This document shows, piece by piece, positions 57,417 through 60,000 of a stretch of DNA of 60,000 nucleotides (positions are counted from its first letter, which is position 1; each line of letters starts with the position of its first letter). This DNA is from Hydractinia symbiolongicarpus (Eukaryota; Cnidaria; Hydrozoa; Anthoathecata; Hydractiniidae). A program made the position numbers and the translations under genes. Under the pieces are notes generated by a model, which worked only from the letters and a program-made list of their open reading frames with translations, was not told the DNA's origin and ran no database searches. The stretch covers positions 684,001-744,000 of the forward strand of contig NC_079889.1 of assembly GCF_029227915.1 (NCBI RefSeq). The letters are read 5' to 3'.

Positions 57417-57654
57417 ATTTTTTAGTTTTTTTTAAAAAAAAAATGAGCAGAAAGCAAAACAAAATTATGCAAGACCCCTGCTTATTTTCATTGCATTGTT
57501 GTTAATCCGTTCTTGCAATCGTAGTTTCCAGTTGGTTTGATTCTACATTGTCAATCCAGTGTTGCTTGCGAGAGAAACTATTTAATTATCAGTTTTATGA
57601 TTTCAGAGATCTAGACTTTGAGACACAACTTTACTTCTGACACATTATAGACGC

Positions 57655-57900
57655 ACACTTTCACTGAGACTAATTCGTATATTATTGACACAGATTAGAC
57701 TATTTTGATAGATGCAAAGACTTAGTAGAGATACGGCCAATTTGGCTTTCAATGAGACTATGAGACTAATTTGTACATTTAACTAGTTTTAGATGTGACG
57801 ACTCATTAGAGATGCAGACTTTTAGGCTTTCACCGAGATTAATTTGTAGATTTGACTTTGATTTGACTAGTTTGATGCGAAGACTCATTACACTCATTTT
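57655..57900 (+). repeat. Diverged tandem repeat of about 80-90 bp, three units
   Basis: Units begin near 57659, 57748 and 57828 with TTTCA(C/A)(T/C)GAGA(C/T)TAATT(C/T)GTA and end with GAC...TTAGTAGAGAT / TCATTAGAGATG / TCATTACACTC. The second unit carries an ATGAGACT duplication. The array abuts the tRNA-like cluster. Confidence 0.65.
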
Positions 57901-57913
57901 GTTACCTTTACCT

Positions 57914-57990
57914 GGGGTGGGTCTGAACCACCGAATCAGAGAATTACTTGCTCAAAGTGCAACGCGCTAACCAACTGCGCCACTGATTCA
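57914..57990 (-). repeat. tRNA-like module 1 (A box, anticodon-like hairpin, B box)
   Basis: On the minus strand: GAATCAG, D-arm-like GCGCAGTTGGTTAGCGC, a TTGC...GCAA hairpin, CTGATTC, then a perfect T-arm GGTGGTTCAGACCCACC. The 7-bp GAATCAG/CTGATTC helix is perfect, but its 3' strand precedes the T-arm instead of following it. Probably a SINE head, not a canonical tRNA gene. Confidence 0.6.
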
Positions 57991-58065
57991 TAGGAACTAG
58001 AGTGAAAGAATTCATATCTTTTAAGAAGTGCCGCTTTCTCAAGCAATATTTTTATTTCGATATGA

Positions 58066-58148
58066 TCCAAAGTCGGGTTTGAACCACAGCAGTCGGAGTC
58101 AGATGTTGCATTGTAACAACGCGCTAACCAACTGCGCCACTCGTACAC
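58066..58148 (-). repeat. tRNA-like module 2
   Basis: Shares GTGGCGCAGTTGGTTAGCGC with module 1, followed by GTTGTTACAATGCAAC (hairpin), an ACTC that can pair with the upstream GAGT, and a B-box-like GGTTCAAACCC. The T-stem is poor. Same strand and similar layout as module 1, about 150 bp away. Confidence 0.55.
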
Positions 58149-58307
58149 AATGATAAAAACAAACATTTTAGTTAATAACGTCTTCAATATGGTTGAAATG
58201 TTGGACGTTTGCTAAGTAGAATTTTATTTAGTGTATAATTTTGCGAAAAGTAAATTATTATGTACGTTTATGTATTTGGAACATCAAATTGCATTACTGC
58301 AAAATTT

Positions 58308-58372
58308 GAACCAGGTAGGGCTCGAACCCACATCGGAGATATCTCCTGCTCTACCAATTGAGCTACTGGTTC
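58308..58372 (-). pseudogene. tRNA-like module 3, lacking an anticodon loop
   Basis: The 65-nt minus-strand unit has a perfect 7-bp acceptor stem (GAACCAG/CTGGTTC), a perfect D-stem (GCTCAATTGGTAGAGC) and a good T-arm (GTGGGTTCGAGCCCTAC). Only 16 nt (AGGAGATATCTCCGAT) separate the D- and T-arms instead of about 23. GGAGA and TCTCC are separated by two bases, so there is no 7-nt anticodon loop. It cannot decode, and is either a tRNA pseudogene with a loop deletion or a tRNA-like promoter unit of a SINE. Confidence 0.65.
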
Positions 58373-58375
58373 TTC

Positions 58376-60000
58376 TTTAAGATTTCAACAGCTAAATCAC
58401 AATAAGAAACGGAGTAGACTCTGTGATAAAGCATCACACTTTTTACTTTATAACCCTGCGAAAGGTTTCTTTAGCAAGGCGCAGGCAACAAAGATTTATA
58501 TATGCAGCGTCCAGTTGTTTCCAATTCTCTGAATTACTCTAAATGCCATCTCGCTTACATAAAGAACCCTCAACAGCTCATACTTGAATACAGACTACAG
58601 ACTACAAATGTCAGCGCAAAATAATAGTCGTTTGTTTTTGATTTGTTTTAAACAGATCAAAAACAATTATAAAGTTTGTACACATTACAAAGCAAACCAC
58701 GTCCAGCGTAAATGAACAGTGTGATCTGTTACTGGATTATTTTTTCATCGGTGTTCTCTGATTCGGCAAAGTAAATGTCAGCTAGCTTGGCCGACGTATC
58801 ATGCATTATGGCATAGACAATAATGTGATACAACAGATGAATTTAATGTTGGAAATGTTGTTTTCAGTTTTCGTAACGTGAAAATTACTACAAAAAGCAC
58901 CTTTAATTCTTTAATACTTCATGAAATTTGTTTGACACTTTTCTACGGCATTGTATGTACGGCAAGAAAAAGACGGGCACATGGTGTTTACCTTCTTCAT
59001 TTTCTTCTTCATTTTCTTTTTTTTTTCATTTTTTCTTCTTTTGTATTTCTGTATCTATTGAGTAGATTGTTTTCATAATTATAGTGCAAATGAAGTTGAT
59101 CTTAAGTAATTGCTGATCGTGTAATTTTGATATCTAAAAACGTAATCGACATGTTGTGTTCCTCTTCAACAGTAAACTTGAGGCATTGATAAAGACTGTT
59201 AATGTCGATTCTTTTATTTTGTCCATCTTTTCCTGTTGATGTTCCCAAAGATGTCATTCATGTATCGAGAGAAAAGTCTGCATCATTTTTTGCGGTAAAA
59301 TCAAATTTATTTAACCATTCATCATTTATAGTGCTAGTGGACTTTCTGTCGCAGGGTCATCAGTTTGACGGACGTAGCTATCCCTCATTCGTCTGTAACA
59401 TTCCATTCTCACTGCATAATGTTAATATCTTCTCCGTCTACAGGTGGTTGTTTGCACTTTCCCGAGTAGAGAATGTTGGTACAATCCTCTACAGTTTTTG
59501 CTACGGAAAAATTATCTCATAGCAATCATTATCAAATAAATACACTTTTCTGAATCGGTTGGGAATAAAGCAGATACTTTGGATTACCAAATTTGATTGG
59601 GCAAAATTAATTATGTAATTTATTTTCTTGAAAATAAGTCCTTCCTGCAGTTCTATGTGTTCAGTTCATGTAACATTGTCAAACATCTATCTATCTATCA
59701 AACTTTTGCATTTAAAAGCTCCTGTAGTTTAAGATATGATTCTTATTACAAAATCCTAAAAGCAAAATCCTAAAAACATTATATATAAATAAAATAATAA
59801 CATTAATAACAACAATGTAAGAAATTTCTACAAAGAAAGTTGACAAGTCTCATCCATTTCCTAAGCTTGATAAACTGACGAAGTCTTTTCAATCGCGACT
59901 TTTACCCACTTATGTCCAGTAGCCAAAAATCTCAATATTTATTGCAAAGTATTCATTTCACAACATGAGACCTATTCTTGATGATAATATTTACAATCAA
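58376..60000. other. Non-genic stretch, nothing recognised
   Basis: AT-rich, with a TTTTCTTC-rich tract near 58995-59045. A 106-codon plus-strand frame (59202-59522) has no recognisable domain, homologous motif or splice context. Confidence 0.4.

Noticed and set aside
57936-58187. 83-codon minus-strand frame
   Set aside because: It runs through tRNA-like modules 1 and 2; the peptide is a shadow of their A- and B-box sequence.

Overview
This is a eukaryotic, AT-rich, intron-rich window, most likely from a cnidarian. The basis is three spliced metazoan gene families (an EPLIN/LIMA1-like LIM protein, an NPC2-like lipid carrier and a secreted matrix metalloproteinase), together with dispersed repeats whose style I associate with cnidarian genomes: the CCTCGTCCCCAGG family, the CCCGTGG/CCACGGG hairpin family and tRNA-derived SINEs. 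The species is not determined; the cnidarian call is an inference.

Layout. 1-8 kb is non-genic and transposon-rich: a reverse-strand tRNA-Thr-like SINE, a 168-bp long-armed inverted repeat, a 715-bp Tigger/pogo-like element that keeps a CENP-B-type HTH reading frame, and an 18-bp tandem repeat. 8.07-28.1 kb (+) holds a complete nine-exon EPLIN-like gene (470 aa). Its introns carry degenerate LINE reverse-transcriptase fragments, a 63-bp minisatellite and nested MITEs. 28.1-31.8 kb is non-genic, with another Tigger-type end. 31.8-34.5 kb (-) holds a complete three-exon NPC2-like gene (151 aa). 34.7-48.3 kb is mostly non-genic, with a 114-bp near-perfect palindrome, a second SINE, a LINE tail fragment, a possible orphan first exon and a doubtful Cys-rich reading frame. 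48.3-51.4 kb (+) holds a complete seven-exon matrix metalloproteinase (533 aa) with cysteine switch, furin site, zinc site, hemopexin domain and a GPI-type C-terminal tail, preceded by a TATA box. 51.4-60 kb is non-genic: a RecQ-helicase-like relic, a 210-bp MITE, a diverged tandem repeat and a cluster of three tRNA-like modules.

The exon chains were built by hand from splice-site consensus, reading-frame phase and family alignment. All intron phases close exactly (1413, 456 and 1602 coding bases). The three genes have unrelated jobs: actin cytoskeleton, lysosomal or secreted sterol transport, and extracellular proteolysis. Nothing indicates that they form a functional cluster. I found no clear novel system. 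The oddest structures are the tRNA-like cluster at 57.9-58.4 kb, the long inverted repeats at 2.3-2.9 kb and 35.6 kb, and the thrice-repeated LxARFE motif in the LIM protein.
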